DNA of 64,000 bases from an uncultured Methylococcales bacterium (GCA_913019935.1 CAJVZC010000002.1:1-64000), one strand, 5' to 3'. Shown: positions 22,477 to 35,947, numbered from the stretch's first letter. The notes: generated by a model not told the origin, from the sequence alone. Translations and numbers: made by a program.

Positions 22477-22914
22477 ATGACTCAAAAACCCTTCTGGGAA
22501 GAAAAAAAGCTGTCTGAAATGAGCCACAGCGAGTGGGAATCTTTATGTGATTCATGCGGTAAATGCTGTTTGCATAAACTGGAAGACGAAGACACGGAGG
22601 AAATATTTTATACCAGTGTGGTTTGTGATCTCATTGATCTTGACACCTGTACCTGCACACGTTATTCCGAACGAACCCATTTAGTTCCTGATTGTCTAAA
22701 TTTGAAACAACACAATTTCAGTGACTATAACTGGCTTCCCACAACCTGTGCCTATAAATTATTAGCTGACGGCGAAAAGCTCCCAGATTGGCACCCTTTA
22801 ATTGCTAAGAACAAAGAATCCGTTCACGATGCAGGGGTTTCAATACGCAGTTATGCCATGAAAGAATCTCAAGTCGATTCTGTTGAAGAACATATTATCC
22901 ACTGGCTCGATTAA
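22477..22914 (+). CDS. YcgN family cysteine-cluster protein (UPF0260)
   Basis: FWEEKKLSEMSHSEWESLCDSCGKCCLHKLEDEDTEEIFYTSVVCDLID. Confidence 0.93.
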   Translation: MTQKPFWEEKKLSEMSHSEWESLCDSCGKCCLHKLEDEDTEEIFYTSVVCDLIDLDTCTCTRYSERTHLVPDCLNLKQHNFSDYNWLPTTCAYKLLADGEKLPDWHPLIAKNKESVHDAGVSIRSYAMKESQVDSVEEHIIHWLD

Positions 22915-22936
22915 CCTCTGACCCTTGCCGTTTAAA

Positions 22937-23224
22937 TTAAGTTTCCTCTAGCCACTCAGTAAGCGCCCCGATGACTTCTTTGGCCTGTTTCTCACTGGAA
23001 ATATTAAATTTTGACTTCTGTTGATATTCGCCATTTCTCTTTTGGTAACGACGTATCGTATATTTATCAGGGCCATATTCTTCGGCACTACGATTCCAAT
23101 CTTGGTAACGATAGATGATTGTTGACCACGCACCTTTACTGAGTACTTTCTTATCCAGTTCTTTAACTGTTTGAATATCACCATCGGTATAATTAACGGT
23201 GAGTTCATCTATTGTTTCCGCCAT
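22937..23224 (-). CDS. hypothetical protein, 95 aa
   Basis: complete ORF with conserved-looking composition; adjacent to propeller/MxaD-like genes. Confidence 0.65.
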   Translation of the reverse strand: MAETIDELTVNYTDGDIQTVKELDKKVLSKGAWSTIIYRYQDWNRSAEEYGPDKYTIRRYQKRNGEYQQKSKFNISSEKQAKEVIGALTEWLEET

Positions 23225-23243
23225 ATCAGTTCCTTAAAATTTA

Positions 23244-24260
23244 TTATCGTTGTTGAGAAATGAATTGCCCAAAAGCCCGACTTCCATCCCCTGTTTCGAT
23301 GGTCGTCATGATTGTTAAGGTTGTTGCATCAATGACGCTAACTGTACCATCAAACCAATTCGCAACATAGACCCGTTTACCATCAGGATGGGTACTAATA
23401 CCTTCAGGTTTCTCACCGACTTCAATTTGCTTAATTTCGGTTAACGTCTGCGTATCAATCACTGAAACAGTGGTGTCATCTTGGTTAGTAACAAATAATA
23501 AAGTGTCGTGCAATGCTAAGGCACTGGCATAAGGACGACTGCCTACCTTAACTTTACCCACTCTTTTTAAACCCGCTGTTGTGAGAATTGAAACATCATC
23601 ACTCTCAACATTAGACACATAAATTCGCTGCCCGTCTTTATCAATAGTCAGACCAAAAGGATGCGCTCCAACCTTAGTCGTATTCCTTATTTTGAAGGTA
23701 TTCAGATCAATTTGAGAAACACTGTCATCAACACGGTTAGCGACATAAAGCCACCGGTCATCTGGACTGACAACCATCCCCGAAGGGGATTGACCCACGG
23801 CAATCGTGGTTAATAATTTGAAATCGTGCGTATCAAAAACAGCAATATTATTTTCATACCAATCAGCCACAAAGACACGTTCGCCTTGGTTATCACTGAC
23901 AATCCCTAAAGCACCGTTACTGGTCGTTACCTTGCGTTTAAGTTTAAAATTATTAGCATCAAGAACACTAAAACCATTCCCTATCGGCGTACTGATATAC
24001 ACATGTGATTTTTGGCTATTAACGGCGACGCCAACAGGTTTACCTGTCACCGTAACTGTTTCAATCACTTCATTACTCGTGGTGTCAATTATCGAAACAT
24101 TATTATCCAATTGATTGGAAATAAAGGCAAAAGATGCTGCGACAGATAAAGATGGCACCACGGCTAAAACCAGCAAAAAAATGACGCCAAACATTGTCAC
24201 CTTAGAATTTATTGACACTTTAGAATTAGTAAATAAATCTAATTTAAGCACCGTTATCAT
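23244..24260 (-). CDS. YVTN-type beta-propeller protein, secreted
   Basis: repeated IDTTSNEVIETVTVTGKPVGVAVN blades; signal sequence. Confidence 0.9.
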   Translation of the reverse strand: MITVLKLDLFTNSKVSINSKVTMFGVIFLLVLAVVPSLSVAASFAFISNQLDNNVSIIDTTSNEVIETVTVTGKPVGVAVNSQKSHVYISTPIGNGFSVLDANNFKLKRKVTTSNGALGIVSDNQGERVFVADWYENNIAVFDTHDFKLLTTIAVGQSPSGMVVSPDDRWLYVANRVDDSVSQIDLNTFKIRNTTKVGAHPFGLTIDKDGQRIYVSNVESDDVSILTTAGLKRVGKVKVGSRPYASALALHDTLLFVTNQDDTTVSVIDTQTLTEIKQIEVGEKPEGISTHPDGKRVYVANWFDGTVSVIDATTLTIMTTIETGDGSRAFGQFISQQR

Positions 24261-24291
24261 GCCAATAAATCCCTGAGTGAGATGCGAATAA

Positions 24292-24894
24292 TTATCGTTT
24301 TACTTTAAATTTAATCGCTGAATCTTTAGCGCCTGGTTCAAATTTGCCTAATAAATTTGCTAACCCTGCTTTCAGAACAGCCGTGACTGCTTTATCAGCG
24401 GCATCTTCATTTAATTCACTGGGTGGATTATTATTCAAATAACCACGGTAATAAGTCGCAACCCATTTAACGACTGAACTCCCGCCTTTTCCTTTAACAG
24501 AAAGAGTTGCTGCATAATTACTCACAGGAAGTACCAGTACATTCTCATCTTGACCGGAATGGCTGATGGTTTTAACCGTACTCATCTCAGTAATTTTATA
24601 TTTATACGACATTTTATCGGCTTTATAGGCTTTTAACTGTTCAGTAATAGTGCCCCCGCCTTTTAACGTAAGCACCCGAGTCGCTTTTTTCTTATTGCCG
24701 CCTTTTCCTTCAGTGCCCGCAATTGCTGGGTGCCAACTCATATCATCAAAATTCTTGATCACTGCCCAAATTTTATCAGCAGGCGCATTAATTTTAACCG
24801 TGGCTGTTAGTTTTCCACGCACGGGGCCATGAGCCTGTGCTGTAGACATAAAAATAAAAAATAAAATGCTTAATAATACAGAAACTTGTTTCAT
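24292..24894 (-). CDS. SRPBCC family protein, MxaD-like
   Basis: signal peptide, APADKIWAVIKNFDDMSWHPAIAGTEGKGGNKKKATRVLTLKGGGTITEQL. Confidence 0.82.
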   Translation of the reverse strand: MKQVSVLLSILFFIFMSTAQAHGPVRGKLTATVKINAPADKIWAVIKNFDDMSWHPAIAGTEGKGGNKKKATRVLTLKGGGTITEQLKAYKADKMSYKYKITEMSTVKTISHSGQDENVLVLPVSNYAATLSVKGKGGSSVVKWVATYYRGYLNNNPPSELNEDAADKAVTAVLKAGLANLLGKFEPGAKDSAIKFKVKR

Positions 24895-25164
24895 GCAGAT
24901 TTCCTTCCTCAGGCCGTAAAAATAAAAAATAATTATAAAGGATTATAGCGAACGCTAATATGAAATATTACTCTTTGCCCATTAATTAATCACTGGAATT
25001 GCTTAAAATTAACCCTATTCAAGCCCATACTAATGGTAATTATTGTGGTTAACTCAAAAGATCTCGAGCCTACTGGAACAACACTAATTGAGCGGTGGTC
25101 GTCAGACTGACCCACACATTTTACAGCGCCTGTGTAGGTTAACTAACCGACACAGCCATTGTCA

Positions 25165-25557
25165 TTAAAAAGCTGCAATAGCCTTTAATACATCCGTTCG
25201 ACTAATGATCCCAATAAAACCATCGTCATCACAAACAGGAAAACTTCTTATATGGGTATTGTTGAACTGTTGAGCCACCTCAAGAATACTTGATTCTGCC
25301 TGAACAGTAACCACCTCGGGAGTCATAAATTCACCCACAGTACCCCCCATATCCTGATTATAGGTTGCCCCAATGGCGATAGCCATACAATCTTTTTCTG
25401 TAAAAATACCAATAAGTTCATTGGTATCATTAATCACTGGCGCACTGGTTATCTGGGCTTTTACCATGGTTCTAATGGCTTCAAAGATGTTAGTTGACGT
25501 TGAAAAAGTCACAACAGATGCTGTCATATAGTCTGAAACTTTAATTTTAGTAAGCAT
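25165..25557 (-). CDS. CBS-domain protein (two CBS repeats)
   Basis: VSDYMTASVVTFSTSTNIFEAIRTMVKAQITSAPVINDTNELIGIFTEKD and second repeat. Confidence 0.92.
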   Translation of the reverse strand: MLTKIKVSDYMTASVVTFSTSTNIFEAIRTMVKAQITSAPVINDTNELIGIFTEKDCMAIAIGATYNQDMGGTVGEFMTPEVVTVQAESSILEVAQQFNNTHIRSFPVCDDDGFIGIISRTDVLKAIAAF

Positions 25558-25642
25558 TACAACCTCCAGAGCCTAGTGAATGATTTTTTCCTCTATTAGT
25601 AGACGCCTTGAATTCTGTTCAAAACAGCATAAAAATAGATTA

Positions 25643-25819
25643 TTAAGCGCTATCCGCTTCTAATTTCTTTCTTTTGGCACATTTTTTCAAACAAACACAA
25701 CTGCCATTGTTAGCACCACCACACGAACCTTTTATGGCTTGTCGACCAAAAATGACCCCTACGGCCATGATTAATACAATAGTTAACATGAAAAAAAAGG
25801 TAATAATAAAGATATTCAT
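25643..25819 (-). CDS. nqrM: Na+-NQR maturation protein NqrM (DUF539), 58 aa, absent from ORF track
   Basis: MNIFIITFFFMLTIVLIMAVGVIFGRQAIKGSCGGANNGSCVCLKKCAKRKKLEADSA read directly; directly follows apbE. Confidence 0.9.
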   Translation of the reverse strand: MNIFIITFFFMLTIVLIMAVGVIFGRQAIKGSCGGANNGSCVCLKKCAKRKKLEADSA

Positions 25820-26772
25820 TAATGCACCTGCTCAAGTAATTGGTATTGTGGCGTACTACGCTCTACAAACCCATCATCTGTTTTTAAAATAAATAAAACC
25901 GCTAAGTTTTGTTGCTTAGCTAATTCTAACCCTTTTTCTTCTCCGAGCACCATAAAAGTAGTCGCAAAAGCATCTGCTGTCATCGTTGACTCATGTAAAA
26001 CTGTAACTGACACCACAGTATGCGCAATCGGATAACCCGTTCTTGGGTCAATCGTATGAGAATAACGCACGCCGGCTTTTTCAAAATAATTACGATAATC
26101 ACCGGATGACGCAATAGCGACATCGCTAACCGCTAAAATTTGCTGAATTGTCCGCCGATCCACTGTTGGCTTTTCAATCGCAATTCGCCACGAACGCCCC
26201 GCTCCACTGACTCCTTTTAAACGTAATTCGCCGCCAATTTCAATCATAAAATTATTGACCTGATGACTTTCAAGCAATTGGGCTATCTCATCCACAGCAT
26301 AACCCTTTGCCAATGCCGAAAAATCTAAAAACAAATTGTTTTTCAATTTCTTGATCATTAACCGCGAAGTATCCCAGACGATATTTTCAGTTCCGGTTAC
26401 CGCCAAAAGACTCTGGATTTTTTCCTTTGCTGGTATTTCAGCATCAGAAGGGTCAGGACCAAACCCCCACAGATTGACTAAGGGTCCAATGGTTGGATCA
26501 AAAGCACCGTGAGATAATTTATTTATTCTTACGGCTTCGGTCAGTACTTTAGCGAAAGCAGGCGTCACCGTTATCCACTGGCCACTAGGCTGCGCATTGA
26601 CTCTAGAAATTTCAGACTTAGATTTATACGTTGAGAATTGACTATCTAATTCGTTTAACCTTAATTTAATTAAATCCTTTAAGGCCTGTGCTGTAAGCGT
26701 ATCGGGTAGATGAGGAATTTTGACAGTGAACTGCGTGCCCATAGTCAAATCAGTGTATTCAACACCATACAA
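25819..26772 (-). CDS. apbE: FAD:protein FMN transferase ApbE (N-terminal lipoprotein signal likely extends upstream of this start)
   Basis: TDLTMGTQFTVKIP, SALAKGYAVDEIAQLLE, SHTIDPRTGYPIAHTVVSVTV; downstream of nqrF; in-frame upstream sequence encodes KRGKGTAFFLVFLLVGCQQQ. Confidence 0.93.
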   Translation of the reverse strand: MYGVEYTDLTMGTQFTVKIPHLPDTLTAQALKDLIKLRLNELDSQFSTYKSKSEISRVNAQPSGQWITVTPAFAKVLTEAVRINKLSHGAFDPTIGPLVNLWGFGPDPSDAEIPAKEKIQSLLAVTGTENIVWDTSRLMIKKLKNNLFLDFSALAKGYAVDEIAQLLESHQVNNFMIEIGGELRLKGVSGAGRSWRIAIEKPTVDRRTIQQILAVSDVAIASSGDYRNYFEKAGVRYSHTIDPRTGYPIAHTVVSVTVLHESTMTADAFATTFMVLGEEKGLELAKQQNLAVLFILKTDDGFVERSTPQYQLLEQVH

Positions 26773-26810
26773 CGGCTTATCAACGTCTTGCTGCTGACAA
26801 CCTACTAATA

Positions 26811-26848
26811 AAAAAACGAGGAAAAAGGCAGTGCCTTTTCCTCGTTTT
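26811..26848 (-). terminator. intrinsic-terminator-like hairpin after nqrF, overlapping the apbE signal-peptide codons
   Basis: minus strand ACGAGGAAAAGGCACTGCCTTTTTCCTCGTTTTTTT: near-perfect stem with one A/T bulge, followed by T7. Confidence 0.65.
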
Positions 26849-26900
26849 ATGGCCTTAAAAAAATTAAGGTTTGAAAATAACGTGACTTTAAAAAAAATAA

Positions 26901-28124
26901 TTAACCACCAAAGTCATCCAGCATAATGTGGTCACTTTCAACACCTAAATTCTCTAACATGTTGATAACCGCCGTATTCATCATGGGAGGCCCACACATA
27001 TAAAACTCACAATCTTCCGGAGAAGGATGGTCTTTCAAATAGTTCTCTAGCAATACGTTATGAATAAAGCCGGTATAACCGTCCCAATTATCTTCAGGCA
27101 TCGGATCTGATAATGCACAATGCCACTGAAAATTATCATTTTCCTTCGCTAACTCGTCAAAATCATTGACGTAGAACATTTCTTTAACACTTCGTGCCCC
27201 ATACCAAAATGAAATTTTACGTTGTGACTTAACACGTCTTAATTGGTCAAAAATATGTGACCGCATAGGAGCCATACCTGCACCCCCACCCACAAAAATC
27301 ATTTCATTTTCAGTTTCTTTAGCAAAAAACTCACCAAAGGGTCCTGAAATAGTACAAGAGTCACCTTCTTTTAAATTAAAAATATAAGAAGACATAATGC
27401 CAGGAGGCACATCTTCTGCTGCACCCGGTGGTGGTGTTGCTATCCGAACATTGAGCATAATAATCCCTTTCTCATCAGGATAATTTGCCATTGAGTAAGC
27501 GCGTAAAGAAGGTTCTTTCACATCTGAAGTGAATCGCCATAAATTAAACTTATCCCAATCCTCTCGGAATTTTTCACCAATAGCATAATCTTTATAGTGT
27601 GCTAGATACGCAGGTGATTCAATTTGAATGTACCCCCCGGCTCTAAAATCTACATTTTCACCGGTTGGTAACTCCAACACTAATTCTTTAATAAACGTGG
27701 CAACGTTATTATTAGATCTAACTTTACATTCCCATTTTTTAACACCAAATACATCTTCTTCAACATGTATTTTCATATCTTGTTTGACAGTGACCTGACA
27801 AGATAAACGATCACCTTCAGCCGCTTCTCTTTTAGTAATATGAGATGTTTCCGTCGCTAAAATCTCACCACCGCCCTCGTGAATTTTAACTTTACATTGC
27901 GCACACGTTCCACCACCTCCGCAAGCAGAGGGAACAAATAAACCTTGATCAGCTAATGCCGATAACAATTTAGCACCCACAGGCACATGAATGGTTTTTT
28001 CATTATTAATTAATATCTCAACATCACCTGATGAAACAAGTTTACTTTTAGCGCCAACGATAATAAAAACAAGCGCAATTACAATTACTGTAAATAAAAT
28101 AACGCCTAATCCAATTTCCAGCAT
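26901..28124 (-). CDS. nqrF: Na+-NQR subunit F
   Basis: 2Fe-2S motif [18 protein letters not shown] reductase domain. Confidence 0.98.
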   Translation of the reverse strand: MLEIGLGVILFTVIVIALVFIIVGAKSKLVSSGDVEILINNEKTIHVPVGAKLLSALADQGLFVPSACGGGGTCAQCKVKIHEGGGEILATETSHITKREAAEGDRLSCQVTVKQDMKIHVEEDVFGVKKWECKVRSNNNVATFIKELVLELPTGENVDFRAGGYIQIESPAYLAHYKDYAIGEKFREDWDKFNLWRFTSDVKEPSLRAYSMANYPDEKGIIMLNVRIATPPPGAAEDVPPGIMSSYIFNLKEGDSCTISGPFGEFFAKETENEMIFVGGGAGMAPMRSHIFDQLRRVKSQRKISFWYGARSVKEMFYVNDFDELAKENDNFQWHCALSDPMPEDNWDGYTGFIHNVLLENYLKDHPSPEDCEFYMCGPPMMNTAVINMLENLGVESDHIMLDDFGG

Positions 28125-28135
28125 TTCTATACCTT

Positions 28136-28744
28136 TTAGAGTTGAATTCCAGAGAACGCCATGAAGCCAAGTGACATCAGACCTGCTGTAATAAATGTAA
28201 TTCCAAGACCTCTTAAGCCATCTGGAATATCACTGTATTTAAGTTTTTCACGTACACCTGCCATCACAACGATTGCAAGCGCCCAACCTAAACCACTACC
28301 GACGCCATATACCACACTTTCACCAAAGTCATAATCGCGCTCAAGCATAAATAAGCTACCCCCTAAAATGGCGCAATTTACGGTAATCAGCGGTAAGAAA
28401 ATACCTAAGGCATGAAATAACGCCGGAAAATACTTATCTAGAATCATTTCCAGAATCTGAACCATTGCCGCGATAATGCCAATAAAACTTAATAGTGCTA
28501 AGAAACTTAAATCAACACCCGTAATACCCAGCCACGACAGCGCATCTTCTTTTAACAACGTGTTATAGATAAAGTTATTAGCCGGTACAGTGAGTGTTTG
28601 AACTACCATCACGGCGATACCTAGGCCCATGGCCGTCGATATCTTCTTCGATACGGCTAAGAACGTACACATCCCCAGAAAAAATGACAGTGCTAAATTT
28701 TCTATAAAAACGGCTTTAACAAAAAGACTAATATAAGCTTCCAT
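28136..28744 (-). CDS. nqrE: Na+-NQR subunit E
   Basis: polytopic NqrE sequence [34 protein letters not shown]. Confidence 0.97.
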   Translation of the reverse strand: MEAYISLFVKAVFIENLALSFFLGMCTFLAVSKKISTAMGLGIAVMVVQTLTVPANNFIYNTLLKEDALSWLGITGVDLSFLALLSFIGIIAAMVQILEMILDKYFPALFHALGIFLPLITVNCAILGGSLFMLERDYDFGESVVYGVGSGLGWALAIVVMAGVREKLKYSDIPDGLRGLGITFITAGLMSLGFMAFSGIQL

Positions 28745-29412
28745 TAGTGATGCCCTCCTTCACCGTGGGCAATAGCTGAAATCTTATAATCGGGTGCTTC
28801 TACCTGAGCAGGTTTCCAAGATCTAAAGGCCCAAATAATCAGGCCAATAATAAAGAAAGCACTGGGTGGTAATAACATTAATCCATTCGGCTCATACCAT
28901 CCGCCATCTTTGGTTAATTTTAAAATTTCTATACCAAATAATTTCCCTGCGCCGAATAATTCCCTGAAAAAAGCAACAATTAGAAGAATTAAACTATACC
29001 CTAAGCCGTTACCAATCCCATCAACGAAACTATCCCAAGGCGGGTTTTTCATGGCATAGGCTTCTGCCCGTCCCATTACAATACAGTTTGTAATAATCAA
29101 CCCAACAAAAACAGACAACTGCTTACTGACATCATAAACAAAAGCCTTCAGAATCTGATCAACAACGATAACCAATGAAGCAATAATCGTCATCTGAACA
29201 ATAATCCGAATACTACTTGGAATATGATTCCGCACCATACTAATCGCCGCACTGGAACAAGCAACAACGGCCGTTAACGCAATAGCCATAATAATAGATG
29301 TTTTCATCTGCGATGTGACCGCCAGCGCAGAACAAATCCCAAGAACCTGTAGTGTAATAGGATTATTGTCGACTAACGGGTCAACAAGTACTTTTTTAGT
29401 TTCAGCCTTCAT
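28744..29412 (-). CDS. nqrD: Na+-NQR subunit D
   Basis: [27 protein letters not shown]. Confidence 0.97.
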   Translation of the reverse strand: MKAETKKVLVDPLVDNNPITLQVLGICSALAVTSQMKTSIIMAIALTAVVACSSAAISMVRNHIPSSIRIIVQMTIIASLVIVVDQILKAFVYDVSKQLSVFVGLIITNCIVMGRAEAYAMKNPPWDSFVDGIGNGLGYSLILLIVAFFRELFGAGKLFGIEILKLTKDGGWYEPNGLMLLPPSAFFIIGLIIWAFRSWKPAQVEAPDYKISAIAHGEGGHH

Positions 29413-30284
29413 ACGCCTTCTTCCTTACCCTTAGTTGTCCTAACCTTATTTAAATAAGGTGCAAATCCTTCATCCCCCATCCAATAACGTATTAAATTAG
29501 AAACACCGTTACTGGTTAGAGTCGCTCCTGCTAAACCATCAACTTGATGTTCAGCCCCTGCCCTTGATGCGTCCACAACCCCTTTTACCAGTCGTAAAAC
29601 AGGTACTGAGTCCGCACTATAAACTTTTTTTCCTTTCCATAATGCCCGCCAGGTTGGATTAACGACTTCGCCCCCTAGCCCTGGCGTTTCAGCCTGATCA
29701 TAGAAATTGATACTTTGGACGGTCTGACCATCCGCATCAAGCGCTAAAAACCCATACATAGTAGACCACAATCCGTAACCATGAACAGGTAAAATAATAC
29801 TGCTTATTTGTCCGCCTTTTTTAACCAAATAAACTTTAGCTTTTTTAGATTTAACCTTAATACTGGCTATATCTGATTTACGTGGAATGACTTCATTTTG
29901 CTGCGGGTCTTTAGCCGCCTTGCGCTGGTCAAAGCTGATGACATTAATTGAATCATCATATTCACCTGTTTTTAAGTCTACAATTTTAGCTTCTATTTGG
30001 GTTTCGAAGGCCTGATCAATATCTGTATCTGGATCAAGCAACCCCGCCACATCAAGGATATTCTTTTTCATATCCAATGCTTTATTGTAGATTTGCAATG
30101 GCTTCAAACCCACTGCTGAAAAAGATACAAATACTGCGCACACCAGACATAACGCCAAGGCAACCGCAATGGTTTTCTCTAAGCTATCATTGCCTAATGC
30201 CAATACGCGTTCTTTATAGGCACTCAACCCTGATGCTGTTGGAGAAGTCTCTAGATCATTTTGATCTTTATTATCATTAGACAT
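29409..30284 (-). CDS. nqrC: Na+-NQR subunit C
   Basis: [22 protein letters not shown] (SGAT-type FMN site). Confidence 0.96.
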   Translation of the reverse strand: MSNDNKDQNDLETSPTASGLSAYKERVLALGNDSLEKTIAVALALCLVCAVFVSFSAVGLKPLQIYNKALDMKKNILDVAGLLDPDTDIDQAFETQIEAKIVDLKTGEYDDSINVISFDQRKAAKDPQQNEVIPRKSDIASIKVKSKKAKVYLVKKGGQISSIILPVHGYGLWSTMYGFLALDADGQTVQSINFYDQAETPGLGGEVVNPTWRALWKGKKVYSADSVPVLRLVKGVVDASRAGAEHQVDGLAGATLTSNGVSNLIRYWMGDEGFAPYLNKVRTTKGKEEGV

Positions 30285-31481
30285 GACGCTTAATCCTTCT
30301 GCTTATATTGGCTTGAATTACAAAGTAATCAATAATTGGAGCAAACATATTAGAAAACAAAATGGCTAACATCATACCCTCACTAAAAGCAGGATTTACA
30401 ACCCTAATCAAAACCACCATGACACCAATGAGCCCCCCATAAAACCAACGTCCCGTATTTGTCATCGAAGCAGAAACAGGATCTGTTGCCATATAAGCCA
30501 TACCAAATGCAAAGCCACCCAATGTTAAGTGCCAATACCATGGCAAAGCGAACATCGGGTTTGTATCACTACCAATAATATTCAACAACAAACTCATCAG
30601 AACCATACCTGAAAAAACACCAACGATAATACGATACGATGCAATTCGTGTGTATAACAAAAATGCGATCCCTACCATACAGGCTAACGTGGATGTTTCA
30701 CCAATAGAACCCGGAATAAAACCAAAGAATGATTGCATCCAAGTGATATTAGCGGCATTAATAGCCTCAACACCTCCGGTTACCGCCAAACTTAAAGGTG
30801 TCGCCGCAGTAAAACCATCTACAGCAACCCACACTGCATCACCTGATAAAGATGCAGGGTATGCAAAAAATAAAAAGGCTCTTCCTGTTAAAGCAGGATT
30901 TAAGAAATTCTTACCGGTTCCACCAAAAACTTCTTTTCCGATAACAACACCAAAAGAAATTCCCAATGCAACCTGCCACAAAGGAATATCGGGCGGCATA
31001 ATGAGTGTAAAGAGCATCGATGAAACTAAAAAGCCCTCATTGACTTCATGTTTTCTTACCGTTGCAAATATAACTTCCCAAATGCCACCTACTGCAAGCG
31101 TTACGATATAAATAGGGAAGAAATAAAGCATCCCGTGAACCATACATGACAATGGATTACTGGAATTATATCCCAATGAATTCATGATCAAATCTCGCCA
31201 CCCATCGGTACTCGCTTTGCCCATAGATTCTAATGCTAAATTAGCCTGATAACCGGTGTTATACCAAGCCATCATTACACAGAGTACCGTTGCCAAAACC
31301 ACATAGGTCATGGTTCTTTTCAGATCATTACCATCTCGTACATGTGTAGCCCCCTGCGTTACATCCGACGGGGTATACAAAAAAGTATCCACCATTTCAT
31401 AGAGGCCATAATATTTCTGTAACTTACCACCCTCTGTGAAATGCGGCTCGACTTTATCTAATAACTTTCTTGTCGCCGCCA

Positions 31482-31482
<1 letters not shown>
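30277..31482 (-). CDS. nqrB: Na+-NQR subunit B
   Basis: NqrB N-terminus and [15 protein letters not shown] site. Confidence 0.97.
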
Positions 31483-32840
<1,358 letters not shown>

Positions 32841-33050
32841 TTAATGTGTTGATAGATAAATTGCTGTTTGTCTCTTTCGTGAATAACCACTAACTTACAG
32901 CAATTATAAAAGAGCCAAGTAAAACCCCTATTACATCATATTATCTCGCTATACTCAATAAAATATAACCACAAAAAATTAGCTGACGCTGCCAGCAAAA
33001 AACTGAATGCGCGACAAGTAGGCCCAGCTATTTACCGCTACTGCGCCCCT

Positions 33051-34157
33051 TCAAACAACCGAAAGCATATTATTTAATGCTTTTCTAGCCAGCGTAGCAT
33101 TAGGCTCTTGTACTGCCACTTGATTTACAACATGGCCCGCAACTAAATTCTCTAGAACCCAGGCTAAATGCTGCGGATCAGTTCTAAACATTGTTGAACA
33201 CATGCTCACTGTTGCAGACATAAAATGTACGTTTTTACCCTGACCTTTACATTCTTCATGCAACCGATTAACTAGATTCAATTCCGTTGCCACTAGCCAA
33301 CGGGTATTAGGTTCAGCATCTCTAATAATTTGGAGAATTGTTTCTGTTGAGCCGATGTAGTCGGCTTTCTGGCATACTTCAAAACTAGCCTCAGGATGGG
33401 CGATAACTTGAGTCTCAGGGTATTGCTGAAGAAAATCGTCAATATGTTCCGGCTGAAACACCTGATGAACCGAGCAAAAACCACTCCACAGAATTATTTT
33501 GGCGTTTTGTATCTGCTCAACAGTGAGTCCACCTTGTGGTTTTCTGAAATCCCACAGAACCATTTCATCTAAAGGGATCCCCATATCAAAGCCTGTATTA
33601 CGACCCAGATGCTGATCTGGGAAAAACAAAACTTTTTCACGCTTATCGAAACTCCATTGCAATATTTTTTTAGCATTCGACGAGGTGCAAACAATTCCAT
33701 CATGCTGCCCACAAAAAGCTTTGAGGTCAGCCGCCGAATTAATATAGGTAATCGGTGTAACCGTTGACTCTACATCAATAATGCCTGCTAACTCTTCCCA
33801 ACATTTTTGAACATTAGATTGATTAGCCATATCAGCCATCGAACAACCTGCCGCTAAATCAGGTAAAATCGCAATTTGTTCGGGCCGAGACAAAATATCT
33901 GCCACTTCTGCCATAAAATGAACACCGCAGAAGACAATATAGTCTGCTTCTGATTTTGCTGCATTCCTAGATAACTTCAGCGAATCTCCAGAAAGATCCG
34001 CAAACTGAAACACCTCATCACGTTGATAATGGTGCCCCAAAACGACACATCGCCGCCCAAGACTCTCTTTGGCCTGAATAATCCGTCGCTCACACTCCAC
34101 ATCATCTAGAAGCGCATAGTCTTGAATAGGATAAGCTACATTGGTCATAACACTCAA
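33051..34157 (-). CDS. nadA: quinolinate synthase
   Basis: [40 protein letters not shown], conserved Cys residues. Confidence 0.97.
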   Translation of the reverse strand: MSVMTNVAYPIQDYALLDDVECERRIIQAKESLGRRCVVLGHHYQRDEVFQFADLSGDSLKLSRNAAKSEADYIVFCGVHFMAEVADILSRPEQIAILPDLAAGCSMADMANQSNVQKCWEELAGIIDVESTVTPITYINSAADLKAFCGQHDGIVCTSSNAKKILQWSFDKREKVLFFPDQHLGRNTGFDMGIPLDEMVLWDFRKPQGGLTVEQIQNAKIILWSGFCSVHQVFQPEHIDDFLQQYPETQVIAHPEASFEVCQKADYIGSTETILQIIRDAEPNTRWLVATELNLVNRLHEECKGQGKNVHFMSATVSMCSTMFRTDPQHLAWVLENLVAGHVVNQVAVQEPNATLARKALNNMLSVV

Positions 34158-35947
34158 CTACCCTTAGTACTCTCTGCTCGAGGCTTAGACCGTAGCTTTA
34201 TACCCAGTTCTTTTAAGTCTTTATCACTCACTGGTGCAGGGGCACTAACCAATGGGCATGCAGCCGTTTGCGTTTTAGGGAAAGCAATAACATCACGAAT
34301 CGACGCTGAATTGGTCATCAACATAACCAATCGATCAACGCCAAATGCAATCCCGCCATGCGGAGGACAACCAAACGTCAAAGCATCAAGTAAGAACCCA
34401 AATTTTTCCCGTGCCTCTTCAGCACCCACACCTAACAAATCAAATACCGTTTGTTGCATCTCACTGTTGTGTATACGAATAGAACCGCCACCCACTTCAC
34501 TACCATTCAAAACAAGGTCATAAGCTTTTGACAACGCGCCGCCCGGGTTCTCTAGCATCGCCTCACGCCCACAACTGGGTGCTGTAAAAGGATGATGGAT
34601 CGCATGCCAATTTTCCTTTTCATCTGAACGCTCAAACATTGGGAAATCAACGACCCAAACTGGCTTCCACTTCCCTTCAATTAAGCCATGATCATTGCCA
34701 AGCTTAACACGCAGTGCACCGAGTGAATCATTAACCACTGTGGTCTTATCAGCCCCAAAGAAAACCAAATCACCGGTCTCAGCACCCACCTTGAGCAACA
34801 CTTTTTCAACCACATCATCGGGTATAAATTTTAAAATAGGTGACTGCAATCCTGCCATGCCGGCAGCACGGTCATTAACCTTAATATAGGCCAACCCTTT
34901 AGCACCATAAATGCCCACAAATTTTGTTAACCCGTCAATTTCTTTGCGCGATAATTTAGCCCCTTGAGGTAATCTCAACGCTGCTACACGTCCTAAAGGG
35001 TTATTTGCAGGCCCAGAAAACACTTTAAATTCAACTGCTTTCATTTCGTCAGCAATATCGACTAATTCTAAAGGTATCCTAAGGTCAGGACGATCCGTCC
35101 CATAGCGCCGCATCGATTCCTCATAAGTCATTTGAGGGAATGACTCCGGCAAAGACTCGTTCAATGTCTCAGCAAACAAATGACGAATCATTTGTTCCAT
35201 AATAGCCATGATCTCGTCTTGATTCATGAAAGACGTTTCAATATCTAACTGGGTAAACTCTGGCTGACGGTCTGCGCGCAAATCCTCATCGCGAAAACAA
35301 CGAACCACTTGATAGTAACGATCCATACCAGAGATCATCAATAACTGCTTATAAAGCTGAGGCGACTGAGGTAAAGCAAAAAAAGCATCCTCATGTGTCC
35401 GACTTGGAACAATATAATCTCTCGCTCCTTCGGGTGTTGCTTTGGTTAAATAAGGGGTCTCAATCTCATAGAATTGATTGGCGTCCAAAAAATTCCTTAA
35501 ACACTTAGTAATATCACGGCGAAAACGCATTTTATTTAGCATTTCGGTTCGCCGTAAATCTAAGTAACGGTAACGCAAACGCATTTCTTCATTAACTTCA
35601 ATATCACTTTCAATAGGAAATGGCGGTGTCTCGGAAGCATTTAATACTTCAGCCTTAGTCACCAAAACCTCGATCTCTCCCGTAACCATATTAGGATTAA
35701 TGGTTCCTTCTGGTCTTGGCCGCACAACACCCTCAATCGAAAGGACATACTCACTGCGCACGCTCTCGCCAAGCATGAAGGTTTCAGGCGAATCCGGATC
35801 AAAAACTATCTGCAACAAGCCTTCTCTATCTCTAAGGTCAATAAAGATAACACCGCCATGATCGCGGCGTCGATGTACCCACCCGTATACGGTTACTTTC
35901 TGCTCTAAATGTTCCTGGTTAACTTCACCACAGTAGTGGGTACGCAT
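34154..35947 (-). CDS. aspS: aspartyl-tRNA synthetase
   Basis: [43 protein letters not shown]; class II motifs. Confidence 0.98.
   Translation of the reverse strand: MRTHYCGEVNQEHLEQKVTVYGWVHRRRDHGGVIFIDLRDREGLLQIVFDPDSPETFMLGESVRSEYVLSIEGVVRPRPEGTINPNMVTGEIEVLVTKAEVLNASETPPFPIESDIEVNEEMRLRYRYLDLRRTEMLNKMRFRRDITKCLRNFLDANQFYEIETPYLTKATPEGARDYIVPSRTHEDAFFALPQSPQLYKQLLMISGMDRYYQVVRCFRDEDLRADRQPEFTQLDIETSFMNQDEIMAIMEQMIRHLFAETLNESLPESFPQMTYEESMRRYGTDRPDLRIPLELVDIADEMKAVEFKVFSGPANNPLGRVAALRLPQGAKLSRKEIDGLTKFVGIYGAKGLAYIKVNDRAAGMAGLQSPILKFIPDDVVEKVLLKVGAETGDLVFFGADKTTVVNDSLGALRVKLGNDHGLIEGKWKPVWVVDFPMFERSDEKENWHAIHHPFTAPSCGREAMLENPGGALSKAYDLVLNGSEVGGGSIRIHNSEMQQTVFDLLGVGAEEAREKFGFLLDALTFGCPPHGGIAFGVDRLVMLMTNSASIRDVIAFPKTQTAACPLVSAPAPVSDKDLKELGIKLRSKPRAESTKGS

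Noticed and set aside
23806-24114. 102-aa + strand ORF
   Set aside because: antisense to the YVTN propeller; repetitive composition reflects the blade repeats
25674-25892. 72-aa + strand ORF
   Set aside because: antisense to nqrM, whose translation is recognisable
30650-31111. 153-aa + strand ORF
   Set aside because: antisense to nqrB; shadow ORF
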